This document shows positions 1 to 13,500 of a stretch of 64,000 bases of DNA, piece by piece (position 1 is the first letter of the stretch; the number at the start of each line of letters is the position of its first letter). The stretch spans positions 124,001-188,000 of the forward strand of contig JACDTU010000006.1 in assembly GCA_022376465.1 (NCBI GenBank), written 5' to 3'. Below the pieces are notes generated by a model, which saw only the letters and a program-made list of their open reading frames with translations, was not told the DNA's origin and did not search any database. The stretch comes from Cubamyces lactineus. Lineage: Eukaryota; Basidiomycota; Agaricomycetes; Polyporales; Polyporaceae. Both the position numbers and the translations under genes were made by a program.

Positions 1-3000
1 TGGTTCTGTCGTATTTGATGATCCAATCGAATACCTGGTCGGGTAGATCGTGCGAGGTCGGAAGAGCCTTGTAGAGATCGGCAATCTGCACGAAACTCTC
101 GAAGTCGTCATCCATGATCGCCTTGAACAGGGGTGGCCCAGCGACCTCCTTCTTTGTCTTTGGGCACACAAAGCCATCGACGAAGTTCAGCATCTTGGAA
201 GGTGGCGTATCGGTCTGCACTTGAGACGGACGCCGGGCGATGTCGATGAAGCTGAAGGGTTTGCGCTCGTCGTCGTCGTCCATCTCTTCGTCGCTGTCGG
301 ATTCCGAACCTCCCTCTGAATCGTCGTCCTCTGTCGCGAGATTTAGGAGCATACTGGCTAAATATGAGTGTCGAGGCTTACCAAGCGCCAAGTTCTTCGA
401 GACGACAAACTTTGTCGGTTTATCATCAGGCGCCTTGTACTGAGCAACAGCGATCGCCAGGATGAGGCGCGCTGCGTCCCAGTGGCGATTATACAACGCC
501 AATGCAAGCGGAGTCAACCCTAGAGTTCTAGTCAGTACGAGGCAAACACTAACGGTTTGTATGGCAGTCAAATTACATACCACCATGCGAGCCGAATCGA
601 CAGGCGATCTGAAGGAGCTTGTTATCCGACTTAGCCTTGCCATCCTTAGGCAAGCAAAGCTCTTCAATCTTGCCCTTGTTGCCTGAGTAGCACGCATCGA
701 AGAGCTCGTCGTAGAGGCTGACGAGATGCGCGGGCACCTCTTCGTTGCCGAAGGTCCCGGACATCTTGAAGTACGAATGAGGCGACCGCCGGTACCCAAG
801 GCTGTACATGGCCGACCTGTAGTACGACCTCGAGGGTTTGCCGCCCTCGCTATCAGGATAGAGTTCCTGCCAGGTTTTCGCGCCCTTGGAAACAAGTAAT
901 TCCTCCGCCGCTCGGAAGTACTCGACGACTTGAAGGAGCTTTCGGCTGCGCTCAGCGTATTCATCCTGGCTCGACTTGTACCCAGCCTTCATCTCCGCGA
1001 GCTTGAGCATGTACTGGCCTCGAGCGCCTTTCCATCCAGGAAGAGCTGCGATCTTGCGATAGGCCGTCACATCGTGTTCGTCGTCGGCGCGAGAGAGAAG
1101 GGTAGTTGCGTCCTCCCGAAGCGCGGGTATGACGCCGCGGACATAGTCAAGGATGGTCATGTGCGTCTCGCTACCATCCCAATTGGAGTCCCTGTTGCCG
1201 ATGTTGTACTCCGCCCCGATGTTCACCAAGAGGCCGGCTACATCATCGACTTGCGCGAGAGCGACCTCGACCGGATGCATGATCATACTTTTCCAAGTGG
1301 CATTCCACTGGTTCCATTTATCCTTCCTGCAAATGCAAGTTTTGCTAAGTAGCTGCCGAGAAAGGATAGCTCAAGAGTAGCACTTGCCTGAGTTCGCACG
1401 CGCGGCTCCAATCCTCTTCAGTATACACATACTTCGCGCCGTACGCGAGTAGGACTGCAAGAGTGCTGGGGCTGCTGCTACCAATCGCAGAGACTACAGG
1501 GAATATAGTCTCGGTATTGCTCCCAACACGTGGAGCGTCAAGAACGGCCTTGGCGTTGGGGTCATAGCGCAGGAAAGTGTCGACAAGGGCAGGTTTCCGC
1601 GCATATACGATCCGATGGAAGACAGTGAAGAGGTCATCGTCAGCCTCAGAGGAGACAGCACCGTGGGAGAACAGCCTCTTTGCCACTTCGCAAGCAGTGT
1701 CGATGTCACGAATAAACAGAGTGAGGGTAAGCGGATGGAAGTACGTCACTCTGCGATTGTCTGGTGTGATGACAAGTTTCGGGTCGGCACCAGCGGCGAG
1801 CAGTTGGTCGAGGGCAGAAAGCGAAGCAAATGCGACTGCGTAGTGGTGAGGGGTGAACGCATAGTCCCAGTCAGGAAGATTGACGTCGAACACGTCTGAC
1901 ACGTCCTTGTCGTCTTCTGGAATCTGGGCGGTGTCTGGCTTCTGGCTCTTGTCGTCCCTAGCTTTCTTGCGCCGGCGCTCGCCGTCCTCGGAGGACCAGT
2001 CATCCTCGCTGCTACCTCCCTCTTCGTCGTCCTCTTCATCTTCGTCGTTCTGATCGTCGTCATCAACATCCATCACGTCCATCTCTTTGGCCTTCTTCGC
2101 GGCAGCCTCTTCCTCTGCCTTCTCGGCGTTGACTGCACTGCGCTCAAGAAGCTTGCGCAAGATGACGGCCAGGTCAAGCTGAGCGGCGAGATGGAGTGCC
2201 GTCCGGCCGTCGACGAGACGAGACGTCATGCGGGCTCCAGCGTCGATCAAGTCGCAGGCGATCTCGACCTCCTTAGACAGTATGGCGAACTGGAGAGGGG
2301 TACGACCGACATGGTCGCGGCGGTCGATGTCGGTGCCTTCCTGGGAGAGGATTTGTGCAACAGCTGCGCGGTCGCCAGCGACGATAGCATTGAAGAGCTT
2401 CTCCGTCTGACCCATGTATGCCTGCTCAGACCATTCCCCTTCGTCGATAGGCTTGAAGCTACCAGAGATGCTCTGTCGCCCAGGATCTTCCTTGATGAAC
2501 CTGGTGGAATTATGTGAGAAAGCAGAGCCGACGAGGCGGCTGGCGTACGTACTCTACACGTCCGCGGACGTATGATTCGTCCTCCTTCTGCTGAAGCTCC
2601 TTCTCTTCGTCGTCTTTTGGCTCGGGACAGAACTACAGATGGGCTGTGAGTAAGGATCAGATTCAACAGGATCCATCACGAACCTCGCAGCAATCCTCTA
2701 GACACTCTTGCATTGTTCCAAAGAAAGCGGGATGGCGGTGCAGATGGCGATCCTTGTTCTTCGGGTTGTAGGGAGCTGCCCTTCGCGTGAGCACACCTGA
2801 TAAGCCGTATGATGTCTCTACTCACAATTCATGCCCAAATCCTAACACGAGTTGTAAGCAATAGCCAAGAGCACAACGCGAAGTGGCTTACAGTTTGATA
2901 CACCAGCTTGTCGATGCGGCGAGCATCCCATCCAGGACCGTAGGGAATGTGGAGCGACTGCACATCGTAATCGTTCATCTCCAATCCACCAATGTCAGCG

Positions 3001-4160
3001 TCGGCTTTCAAGTCGCCCTTCATCTTCCTCCTGCGATACCCTGGATCAACGTCGAGCTGGGGTCGCGCACGCAGGTGCCGCCTATCTGCGAGGTAGCGGA
3101 CTCGAGTGTCGGGGTTGGTGAAACGTTCTAAGACAAGGAGGCGCGCCAGCCCCTGTATACGGGTGATAGACCTCTCGAAAATCTGGAGGAACGATAATGA
3201 ATGCCAGGCTGACGAGAGTATATCAAGAGGCCTCACCGTTGGGTCAACATCCTCGCGGCGCAAGTTCGGCACATGGACCTCGAAGCCTCGAACGGAGTAC
3301 TTCGCAAGACGAACTTCATAAGAGGGCGAGCGACGCGTCATGTCCACCGTGTTGCACTGTCGCATCATCGCCACGATCGCGCGGGGGTTCGCCCATACGC
3401 GCTGGCCGTCAAACAGGCAGCACGGGGCATCAACATCGAAGCCGGCTAGGATCTCTGCAGGAGACGAGTACAAACGAAGAACGATCTGGACGGAGCGGTA
3501 AGGGTACTGAGAGTGGATCGAGACAGTGTGCTTCGTGCGGACGCAGGTCACGTCCCACGGAACAGAGTCACGGACAGCCTCATAGATGACCTGCATCTTG
3601 GCCTCTGCCTGTTCAGGAGTGAGGCCGTAGAGGAAGACATCGACATCAGAAGTCGGGAAGGCGTTGCTGTGGAAGTACTTTCGCATCGCCCTCTTCGACG
3701 TCTTCGCAGAATCAGGCAACGGGGTGAGACACGCCTGGATAGAGCCACCAGCAACGACGACGTTGCTCCAGTCAGTCAATTGCGAGAGCGATCCCTCGGA
3801 GAAGATCGCCCAGTTCTTCTTGAAGTCTTCGAGGCTGGAAACCATCGCAGGATCACCGTCCTTGCGGCGCTGCTTCTCGGACAGAGGGAATATGTATTGG
3901 GCGGATAGATCGTCCTCGCTAGCAATGACCCTAGCACGCGTCGTGCGGATGTCATCAGGCGCAGGAAAGACGTCGACAAGGCCAACGTATGGATCTGCGA
4001 GTCGTGCGTGGTTCTTGTCTGTAGCAAAAAGATGGCGCAACTCGGCTTCGTCGGCGAGGGACGGCTGAAGAGCCCCCAAGAGAGAATCAGTGACTCCCGA
4101 GCCTTGAGGGAGCTGGGCGATGCGTCCAAGGAACGCTTGGGCTTCTGGCGTCTGAGGCAT
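1..4160 (-). CDS. Large ankyrin-repeat protein with nucleotidyltransferase-like N-terminus (3' end cut by window edge)
   Basis: Nine exons join in frame: 4160-3237, 3182-2892, 2841-2826, 2775-2684, 2632-2553, 2500-1388, 1326-581, 519-382 and 330 to beyond base 1, giving more than 1,240 residues. The Met at 4160 opens MPQTPEAQAF. Residues about 130-300 carry VVAGGS and then SDVDVFLYG, the Gly-Gly-Ser plus Asp-x-Asp layout of polymerase-beta-like nucleotidyltransferases, although the spacing is longer than usual. A Cys/His-rich linker follows (HRHPAFFGT, CLEDCCEFC), then ankyrin-type repeats (GRTPLQFAI, GRTALHLAA, LTPLALALY) broken by two acidic low-complexity stretches. Exon 3 is a 16-nt microexon. 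The intron at 1327-1387 starts GCAAGT, a GC-AG intron. The molecular role is not known to me, and the nucleotidyltransferase reading is an inference from motifs. Confidence 0.85.
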
Positions 4161-4948
4161 ATGTGAGGAATGTGTGAGGATTGGTTTGTTTGCGAATTGG
4201 AAGAGGCAGAAGTGGTAGACCTGGGGGTCGACCTGAAGAGACAGTGGCAACCTAAGCGTCCTTTTAACTTCCTAGGTAGCCGCTGATGGAGCCGAAAGCT
4301 TCTCACAAGGAATCGCATGCAAGAATACCAGCGCCGTGTTCGTGGCGGCCTCGTTGTGATGGTGTTGCTCAACAACTGACTCCCCTCGTCAGGCGGCGTA
4401 TACAAAAGGGGGCGGGCCCGAGCAGGGCGGTAGGAGGCGGTGCACAGCCCATGTGCTCAAGGGCGCTATATCGCCATATCTGGTAAATCCCGCCAGATCC
4501 TGACTCCAGGCGTATCCCGCCGCACTCGCTGCCTCCGCTCGCCCGACCAGCTCGGATGACACTGCAAGGTCTTAGCGCGTCCTCTTTCAAATACCTTGCT
4601 CAGATGATCGCTCTGTCTCAGCACGAGGCGTAACATGGCCTGCAAATGGCTGCACACGCGAATACGATATCTCGCACGACTCACTTGGTACTCCCGGACC
4701 CGGACACGTTTCCAAACGCTATCCGACGCCTTTTCACACAAGCGTCCGGATCACACCGATGTGAGCGTTCAAAGCAGCTGAAGTGCAGAAGGCTTTTCAG
4801 CGTCCTGGGACTCGGCACAAGTCATATGGCAAATCATGTGGATACGGAATTGACTTACCACGTACAACAGTCTTGGACCCACGAGAGGAGGGCGCATACT
4901 CGTACAGGCACACGCATTATCGACTAAGTCCGCAGTATATGGATGTGC
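4161..4948. other. Intergenic, 5' region of the ankyrin gene and 3' flank of gpi8
   Basis: This stretch lies between the start of the ankyrin gene and the stop of gpi8, both on the minus strand. It should hold the promoter of the first and the terminator of the second. I see no convincing gene, RNA or core promoter motif in it. Confidence 0.5.
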
Positions 4949-6476
4949 TCATTTCCTGCTGGCTATCCAGCCCACAAGTGACAGAACAATAGCGCTTGCC
5001 GCCCAAGCCCGCGCCTCCCTAGTTAGAGGCGTTCCAAGCGCAGAGTCCCTTGCCTGGGCAATCGCAGCCCGGAACATCTCACTATCCAGAGCCGCGAGCT
5101 CGTCAAAGTCGGTTATATTTTCGGTGTGCGAGGCGGGTGCATCGGCGTCGTCATTTGATAGTATATGCGCTTCAGGCCTGCTCGTTGAGGCCTGATCGGC
5201 GAAAGGCTGTGGCGCATCGAGGGGCGGAAGAATCTCTGCTTGGGAAACACCGCCGAAAAAGTCAGTGACAAGGGCGTCTCTGAGAGACCGGGGGAATAGG
5301 TCTGATCGAACACCCGGATGTGAATTGATTTTATCCGGGTCGTAAGTGTCGAACTGGAAAAGGGATTTCGATCAGTCCAGTCACGAATCTTACGCAATAA
5401 CGATACATACAAGATCTTGCATAGTGGCCTGGCTTGTCTTGTTGATGCCCTCCATGAATTGGAGCACATAGTGTGTATAGCTGTCAATGACTGCAACACC
5501 TATGTCCCGATCGTTCTCGTGCTGCGAAATGATCATAAGTGATCCGTTGAGTTGTATCTGTATTGTGCCTGCTCACAGAATAGGAGTTCTCGTGTACGAC
5601 AGACGAGCCCGTGGCAAGCACATTGGGGGAGTAGAATTTGCTGTACATGGAGTTCGCCTGGCAAGTGTCTATCATGAAAAATAGCTCGTTGTACCTGCAG
5701 TGAACAACGCATGAGAAAGACTAGTAATCCTGTACAGAGAAGGCCAAGATCATACCGCTTCTTCTCCCACATCTGCGCAACAGCGTCCGCAATGTCGAAA
5801 GCGCTGATTTCTTCGTTATCTTGGAATTTGAGGAACTCATTTCCGCCATGTCCAGTCATATAGATGAATACGTTGGAACGGTCGTCAGTGAGCAGGCGCT
5901 TGCTTCTTGGCACGGAGGATTCGACACGCCCTAACGACAAAGCTCAATAACGTGATAGACACACTTGTCACAGAACATACCAGTCAAGACTCTCAAGAAG
6001 TTCTCGACAGTGACCTCATATCCCCGGTAGTCAACTTCGATGTTGTCGCCGTACAAGTCCAGGGTCTTCGCAGAGCTTGAATACACACAGCCAGGGTATT
6101 TATTACGAGGGTTACATGCCGCATCGTCTGCGAGCATGAGGATGATGTTGGAGTCGGGTATACCAAGACGCTTCACGGTACGATACCTGATTGGTTGTCG
6201 CTGTCAAAGCCCAATCCACCGCTCGTTGGCCTGTTACTCACATGCCCAGTGCATTAGACATATGCTGCATACCGGTCAGCCTTGAGACTCCTTGTCTATG
6301 AGAGTACCACGCACTCTATAGTTGAACCAATATCTCGACGCGCAAACCAATACTGCCCAATTGTTCGTATGCGACGAACCATGCCTGCCAAAGAATTCGG
6401 CAGCGGCCTCAGCCTGACCGTTCACTACGTAGACGAGACATGACAGCAGCCAGAGTAGCCTAGTGAGGTAGAGCAT
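4949..6476 (-). CDS. GPI8: GPI-anchor transamidase catalytic subunit (Gpi8/PIG-K, C13 cysteine peptidase family)
   Basis: Seven exons (6476-6315, 6264-6242, 6186-5981, 5930-5756, 5694-5577, 5521-5411, 5353-4949) give 399 residues, the usual family length. An N-terminal signal peptide ([20 protein letters not shown]) is followed by [18 protein letters not shown]. The catalytic histidine lies in [13 protein letters not shown] and the catalytic cysteine in [18 protein letters not shown], with a single C-terminal membrane segment just before the end ([10 protein letters not shown]). The protein is the catalytic subunit of the ER GPI transamidase: it cleaves the C-terminal signal of precursors and attaches the GPI anchor. 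Exon 2 is a 23-nt microexon. Both catalytic residues are intact, so the gene looks functional. Confidence 0.96.
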
Positions 6477-7176
6477 AAACCCCTTGGTTCAGCAGCGAGA
6501 CTCTAGAATCTATAGCCAATGTTGGAGGCGGCCTGAGCGGTAAGATGGAGGAGGTGAATGCGAAAGCAGCGAGCCTACCATGGGAGCATGACAGGCTTTA
6601 GCAGTTGACCAATCATCTGCGTACTTCGTAAGCACACTTCATAGCCGCCCGTCCTAATTTGGGAATCCGCAACTGCGACTGCGGGATTGGCATTGCATTC
6701 CTAGACGGATGATCGAGCTGAACCCGTTTGTGCACAACACAAACATTGTAATGAGAATAACAGAGAATGCTGACTCTATGTATGTTACACCATGAAGCAT
6801 AAGCGTGAAGGGATCCTGGAGGACGTTGATCTATGGTAAAGCTGAGAGCAAGAGATAGCAAAGGATTTTGATACAAGGCATCAACGGCAGGTAGCGGCGG
6901 CGAGACGTCTAGGGGGTAAATGCACGATCTCTATGGATGTGATGGGCAAGCCGGTCCGTGAGCGTGGTGAGAGTAACGTAAACGTCCTAATATCGTGGCA
7001 ACATGAAGTAGAAGTGGAATGCGCATCATCGAGAGACTGAGACTAAAGAGACATGGTATACTGCGTGAGGGATGGTGTTTTGCGTAACAGTATTGGGGAG
7101 TGAAGCGAATGAAAGGAAATCTAGGATGGGAGGGAACAGAAGGGCAGCTTCTGCTCCAACAGCGACAGGCATGTCC
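6477..7176. other. Intergenic between gpi8 and the Prm10-like gene
   Basis: About 700 bases lie between the start of gpi8 and the stop of the next minus-strand gene. The part close to 6477 is presumably the gpi8 promoter. No further gene, repeat or RNA was recognised. Confidence 0.5.
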
Positions 7177-10100
7177 TCAAAGCGTGAACATGCCCGTGCC
7201 GCGTCGGCGGGATGGGATAGGATGCACTAGCACCAAGGAGATCCCGAGCCCAACCGTCAAGCCAATCGAAACCGAAATGAGCTGCAAGGCAGTTTGGAAG
7301 CCCGACAGGTAAACCTCGTTCGATGAGGAGCCGGTCTCCTGCTGGTGCACGAATGTGAAGAGTCCGCCGTTCGCCAACCCCGACGGCAGCTGGAACAATA
7401 TGCCGGTGATCTGCAGGAAGGGAAAGTCAGTAGAATATTTTGGAGATGGTAATGAGGGGCACTCACCATGATGACGAAGGCGTTTCCGCTGAAGAACCGA
7501 CCATACAGGTTGGAGACGAAGCCGACGGCAAGAGCGCCTACTGCCGCAGAGATGTCGCTCTGATTGTGGAACCGCGTGCCGGTGAAGTGGTTCGTCACCC
7601 ATCCGATGCAAGAAATCGCCACTAGAAGGTACTGGATACCGCGACAGTCAACACGTCTGCGGAGCCCGACACCATAGGGAGCGTACGCACCAGTTCGCGA
7701 TGCTTCCAGGGAGCATGGTTCCGCAAACTCAAGAAGAGCGAGTAGAGAGGAACGGTCAGGAACGCTGTAAGGAGCGAATTCAGCAGTCATCCACAAAACA
7801 TCCGTGTGAAGACACATACCCCACCAAAGTGACGGTGTGCGTTGCCACCATGGCCCATGGGGGTCATGGCTGATCCCACACGTCAAGTCGTCGGAACCAG
7901 CCAACGTCTGGTGCGTGAGTTTGGAGTATGCCGTCGCCCCAATCGCCAGGCCGAAGCCTAAGAATAGCGAATATATGCATGAGAAGCAGACTCGCACAGC
8001 GCCAGAGACGATGTTGCGTGACGACAGCTCGAGACTTCCGCACAAGACGATGAAACCCTGTAGCGGCGTTCAGATACGTTGAGCGTTGTAGACGCACGTT
8101 GAATACGCACCGGTAGGATGAGGACGATAGAAGCCGAAGCAATGGCAGAGTAACAGAAGTATTTCGCAGAGGACAGTGCGGCAGCGATGAAGCTGAAAAT
8201 GGTAGCGACAGTTATCCTGGACCGCTCGGTCAGTTATTGAAAATCAGTTATTGCTGAAAGGAGTACGTACTCAAAGACGTTGGAGTATAGTTCATTGCGC
8301 GCAGCAAAGAGTTGAATGATGATTAAGAGGCAGCCGAGGGGGAAGGAAGCGAGCGAGTCGATAAATGATCCGTTGAAACTGACGCTGCAGATGGAAGCCG
8401 AGCATGCGCCACCGATTAGGATAATCTGCCAATTTTTGTACAAGGGAGGCCGGCGCATGAGTTCATCGAGTTCGACTGAAGCGTCCTTGACCGAGAATTC
8501 GTCGTGTATGACCTGAAATACACGTCTGAGTTCTGACTGACTCACGAACGCAGGAGGGGTTTGTCATACCTTCCAATAGAGCTTGTGTGCCTCCTGCAAC
8601 TTGCCGATATCCAGCGAGCTGCCCTGCCGAATGAACTTGATGTTGCTCGTGGCCGTTGACTGGTCCTCGAAGGAGATAAGCATCACATCGGGAAGGTACA
8701 TGCACGACAACGGGGTGTCAAGGACCTTCCCGGCCGCCTGGATCTGCGCCTGAAGTCGGTGAGTCGGCCCGCCGAACATCATCATTGCGCGCGCGAGCTT
8801 AAGAATGAACTCCTGCCGCGCAACAATCTCCGCGACGTGCCGCGTAATCTGCAAGGGACGCCAGGAGGTCAGACAATGCCGGCCACTCTCCATAGGTACC
8901 ACACCCATGGGAGAGAAGCGTACGCACCCAAATCTCAGCCTTCTTGCGCTTCCGGCGCTTCTCCTTCTTCTTGTCCTCCACGCCGCTCCATTCGCCCTTG
9001 TCGCTCATCCACTCGTCCGTCCCGACCTCCGTCGCCGGCGTGCCGGGCGTCGTGCTCGGTGTTGCCGCACGACTCGGCACCCACTTTGGCAGCTCCTTCA
9101 ACACGCCAGTCCACTTCTGCCGCCCTGGCCCGGGGCTGCTCGGCGAGTGGTGCGAGAACGGCGGGGACTCGTCGGCAGGTGAAGGCGGGCCTGACAGCGA
9201 CGCGGACCGACCCTGTGGGTCGAAGTGCATGCTGCGGGGCCGCGACAGCGATCTCTGGTGGCCATGGTGGTGGGACGACTTGGGGATGTTGCTTTCCAAC
9301 GAGTAGCTGGTTAATTGTTAGCGAAACGCCACGAGGATTGCAGAGAACAAAGCACGCACCGAGATAAGTGATAACCAGGACGCTTGCAGTTGGGCGCAAC
9401 CGTCGCGGGCGCCGGAGCAGCCACGCCCGCGATGTTCCCTGCACTCGCAATCAAAGGGCCGAATACACCTGCCCCGCTCCTCGCCGCTGACGGACGGGAA
9501 TCTCCGAAGCCAAACGTGCGTGTCCACGGATGCGTAGGGGGACGAAGAGAGTTGGTGGAGAGGTTCGGCATGGACGGCGGGTACCCGTGGCCTTCTGTCC
9601 TGTCCGAACGGTTGGGCACGGGAGGCGGGGGCATTAACGCGGCGGACGCGCGCTCGTTCACGCTGGCGAGCGTACCACTATACATGGACGACGGGCGCGA
9701 CTCGTCCAGCGAGGATCGCGCAGGCGTGGAGACACCGGACTGGAAACCCGTCGAGGGCTCGTAGAACGAGAGCAGCGTTGACAGGACGCCCTTCGGTGCA
9801 TTGTCCTTGGTCTCGGAACGTACCTCCGCGGTCTTCTCGACGTCGCCACTACGCTCGGCGTTGAAGAAGCCACTGCGCTTGTGTTTTGGGCGACGTCCCA
9901 TCTCCGTGAGCGGCTCCGTCGAACGAGAGCGCTTGTGCCGCCCGCCTCCGATGAGACCCCTGAGGAAGCCGTTCTTGTGGACGCTCACGACCCTCTGGGC
10001 CTGCTTACGAGAGTAGTCCTCGATGTTGGTGCCCGGCAGCCCAGCTGTCTCGTGCGGGTCGATGAAGTTCTCGCCAGGGACTTCATGCGTACCTTGCACC

Positions 10101-10588
10101 TCTTGTACCTCAGGACCGTCGTGCAGCGGCGTGAGCTCCGGCGAGGTGGGCAGGGAGGGCTCCGGGGACATGGCGGTGGGCGCGGTATTGAGGGACAGCG
10201 GCATGTGGCTCCCCTCTGATACTGAAGAGGACCGATGGCGCTCAAGGGCCGTAGTCAGAGTCTCAAAGGGTTCGGGCTAGAAAGGTAAAGCGCGAGTCAG
10301 AAGGAATGCCAAGGGATAAAGGCGAGCAGCACTCACATCCAACGCGTGTTCGTCCAAAGCCCGCGTCGATGGGGAGCCATTGGGCTCGTCGAATACCCAT
10401 TGTACCTTGCGAGGGGTCTTGTGTCCTGACCGACGCGTGCCACCGGGAGGTCTGTTGTCGCCGGACACGGTACTGTCGGGGGCGTTCATAGCGGGAGGCG
10501 AGTCCATGGCAGACTCATTCGAGGTTGACGGCGTGGGCGAAAGGAGGATGCTGGCTATGGAGGGAACATGATGCGGGCGGGGAGGCAT
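7177..10588 (-). CDS. Prm10/ThrE-family multi-pass membrane protein
   Basis: Ten exons (10588-10337, 10276-9360, 9306-8928, 8848-8570, 8512-8271, 8216-8111, 8057-7820, 7764-7691, 7631-7467, 7410-7177) give 961 residues. The N-terminal half is long, Ser/Pro-rich and probably disordered and cytosolic, ending in a very basic Lys/Arg run (KKKEKRRKRKKAEIW). Then comes the family's conserved soluble domain (ITRHVAEIVARQEFILKLARAMMMFGGPTHR in the complete reading) and about ten hydrophobic helices, including LIGGACSASICSVSFNGSF and FLTVPLYSLFLSL. The architecture matches fungal pheromone-regulated membrane protein 10 and bacterial ThrE-type threonine/serine exporters. The substrate in fungi is not established. 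The gene shares its minus orientation with gpi8. Confidence 0.9.
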
Positions 10589-13500
10589 CAGTGCGAGACC
10601 TGGGGGATGAGACCGAGCATGTCTAGACTCACTGTTGCGTGAAATATACGTTTTGAGTGTGAGATAAGTGCGATGTCAGACGCTGCGAAGGGCCCGGATA
10701 GCGATGATCACAACGGCGACGAAGATGGCGAGAACCGGGGCGTGTCAAGTTGGGAAGAGACGTGGACGTAGGGAAGCAACGAGTGTTGTGCGTCGCGAAT
10801 GGGTTCTACGGGAGAATGAGTGGGCAGATGGGCTGCGGAGTGGCGGGTCGGGAGAAATACGAGGCAGCAGGCGGGCGACGGCTACAACGGTTGGGAGCCA
10901 ATCCACGCGCGAGCTGGCTCCGGGCAATTTCGAGAAGTGGCCCTCGATTGGTCCAGGAAGGTAAATTTGCCGGTCTGCCATGGCTGATATCTTCTCGGCA
11001 TTGGAGCACGAAGGCGAGAACATGGACTGCGCCTCCTTGACGTCAGTCCCAATCCGAATGCCCGCCCCGACGCCATCAGCGGCCCGCTCCTCCTACCGCC
11101 CGCCTCGATCCCAATTAGGCAGACTCCCGCCAGCAGACCCCCGACGGCCCATCCTCACTGCAAGCCTCTCAGATTTCGACCCAGTCCGCGGGAGGATGTG
11201 ACCTGCACCAGCATCGGTATGTGGCTATCTTCCGATCCATGTCGCATCTTCATGTTAAAATTTTTCATCTTCTTGGACGAGACCAGCGAATGGCGTTTCT
11301 GGGCAACCCTCTCCGGTCCGCCGCTCCAGCTAGATAAGCCGGACATAGGAGAGCGTGGAGCCGAGACGAGTCCGGGAGCGCTGTGCCGCGCGCCTGCCGG
11401 GCGATGTTCCTCCAGACCTTGACCCATGCTTGCACCGTCCACTGCTGTCCTGCTTGATTGTCGCCAACGAACGTTTTCTCTTGTCGATCTCGTGCTCACG
11501 GTGCGCAGCGTAGTCGGCTTCCGGATGCTCGTCTACGCAGGATTTACACCCGCGTGAGGTGCGCGAAGCGTTGGTCAGACGGGCCACGACGACGTCGAGG
11601 TGAGTTCTAAACCTAGCGACATGACACGCACGGAATGGGTTTTCCACGGCATCCAGGCATCCTGCTCCACAAGCTCCCATGAATGCGATATGAAGGCGTC
11701 CGTATGTCGGAGCAGGCTGCCGTTGTATCCTGGGGCTGGTCGTCCGAAATAGCGACGGTGCTTCTGCGATACCTTTGTGGCGTTAAGAAGACCATCGTTG
11801 CAGCAACCGGCACGGGGGTACGAAGTTCCAAAGCGTCCACAAGCTCCGCGGTAACTCCTACTAGCGGCACCACCACCTTCTAGGGCACAGATGTTCTGCT
11901 TCCGGGGGAGGATTCGGGAGTGCCGGGCGATATGGTATGAACTCGTTGAACTCACTTCACAGGCCATGCCGTTCCACCATCGGAATCCGTACTCCCCAGC
12001 CCTCTCTATGTAACGGGATTCACCACGATCGACGAGATTGGGAGACTAACGACAACCAACGAATCAAGTGGTGAGCACAGAAGAAGTAGCGCACCAGCAT
12101 GAAATGAACGCACCGAGACGATGCGGATTCCTTCGAATACGCTGTCAACAGTGGCATTGCCCCATCAGACTTGGTGCAACGCCTGTTTTGGCCACGCCAC
12201 CTCTCTAAGATGTACAGTACTACCACGGCCTCGTGCGCAGACTCCACCTTCGAACTGCGGGCGATCGTGTGGGGTATTCACAGAACTTGTCAGTGTGCCC
12301 CACGGGGCTTTTCTGTTCTTTGTTCATAGATATCACCCCAGACCCATCAAGCTGGCTCACGAAGCTGCTGGGAAGACTAGCCCACTTTTACGTCGCGAGA
12401 AATCCGCTTTGAAAGCTTCATACCCGAGCGACGTCGTAGAAAGCACAGGCCACATCTGCGAAGACCGACGAGATACATACATTCAATCTCATCTACACCT
12501 GTTGGTTGTACGCGCAACATTACGATGCCTTCCTTGCATGAGGTCCGTTCACTGCCCGTATCTGTCTCCATGGCTGAATCCCTCCTCTTTCAGAGGCAAA
12601 ACCGATTAAATCTCGCGCCGCGGGTTCATCTCAATCACGTCATCGACAGCTCCGTCTAGTGTTGTCACAGGTGCACACATTGACTTCTGCTAATAGAGCG
12701 GATGCGCAGTGCATGCCTTAGACCATTAGCTGCGCAGACGGTCGATGCCCGCAATTCGACGACTGACCGTCCCTCGATTTAGGTCTACGGGAGATGTCTT
12801 CATCGCGCACAGTACTGCGAGCTCGAAGTAACCTTTGAACGCTATCCAGGTAGGGTTTCAACCACGACCTCGTATTATACTCTACCTTCACGCCGACAGA
12901 TTCAGCATAAGGGGTAAACGGCGATCTACGCCTGTGGCGCCTAGTCGTCGGCGACCTTCTCAGCATCCACTATCGTCGACTCTCCGCTCCAATCAGCGCT
13001 GCGGATGCGACATGTGGACGTACACGGGGCTGCAATTTGACAGCGGAGAAGGGCTCGAGGACGACGTTTTCCACCCCTGGAACGAGGGATACTCCGTTCG
13101 CTCAACCATCTTACGCGGATCCCCCTCTTCCCTTATCTCCTCAGAAACCTTTGCAGCTCGTCTCTCTCTTCGAGTCTCGCCCGTCTAGTCACCGAGCACT
13201 CGACGCCTGGCCCATGTGCGAGCTCTCGACCTGTCGATCTGCATCATGTCTCGCACATCGCCTGCAATTCGTCCCTCGCATCGCCCCAGGTGACCAGCGT
13301 GTGGGAACTGTCCAAGGCCATCTGGCCACACCTCCCCAGACCTCCCCTCGCCGCGCGTTTCCCGTTCGTCGTGGCCCTCGCCGTCACCCGATGCAGAGGG
13401 GGACATTCCGTGCTCCGGGCCCTCGGTCACCTTGATTAGCATTCCGAGCGGCCGTTGGTCAGCTCGCCGCGTGGCGGTCTGACCGGCGTTCGTGCACGAC

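Noticed and set aside
11038..11045. TGACGTCA as a proven regulatory element
   Set aside because: One perfect 8-mer is expected about once by chance in a window of this size. It is kept only as a remark within the intergenic entry and finding.
12121..12609. Plus-strand open frame of about 160 codons in the gap before the kinase
   Set aside because: It has no recognisable motif, no splice continuity and an odd composition.
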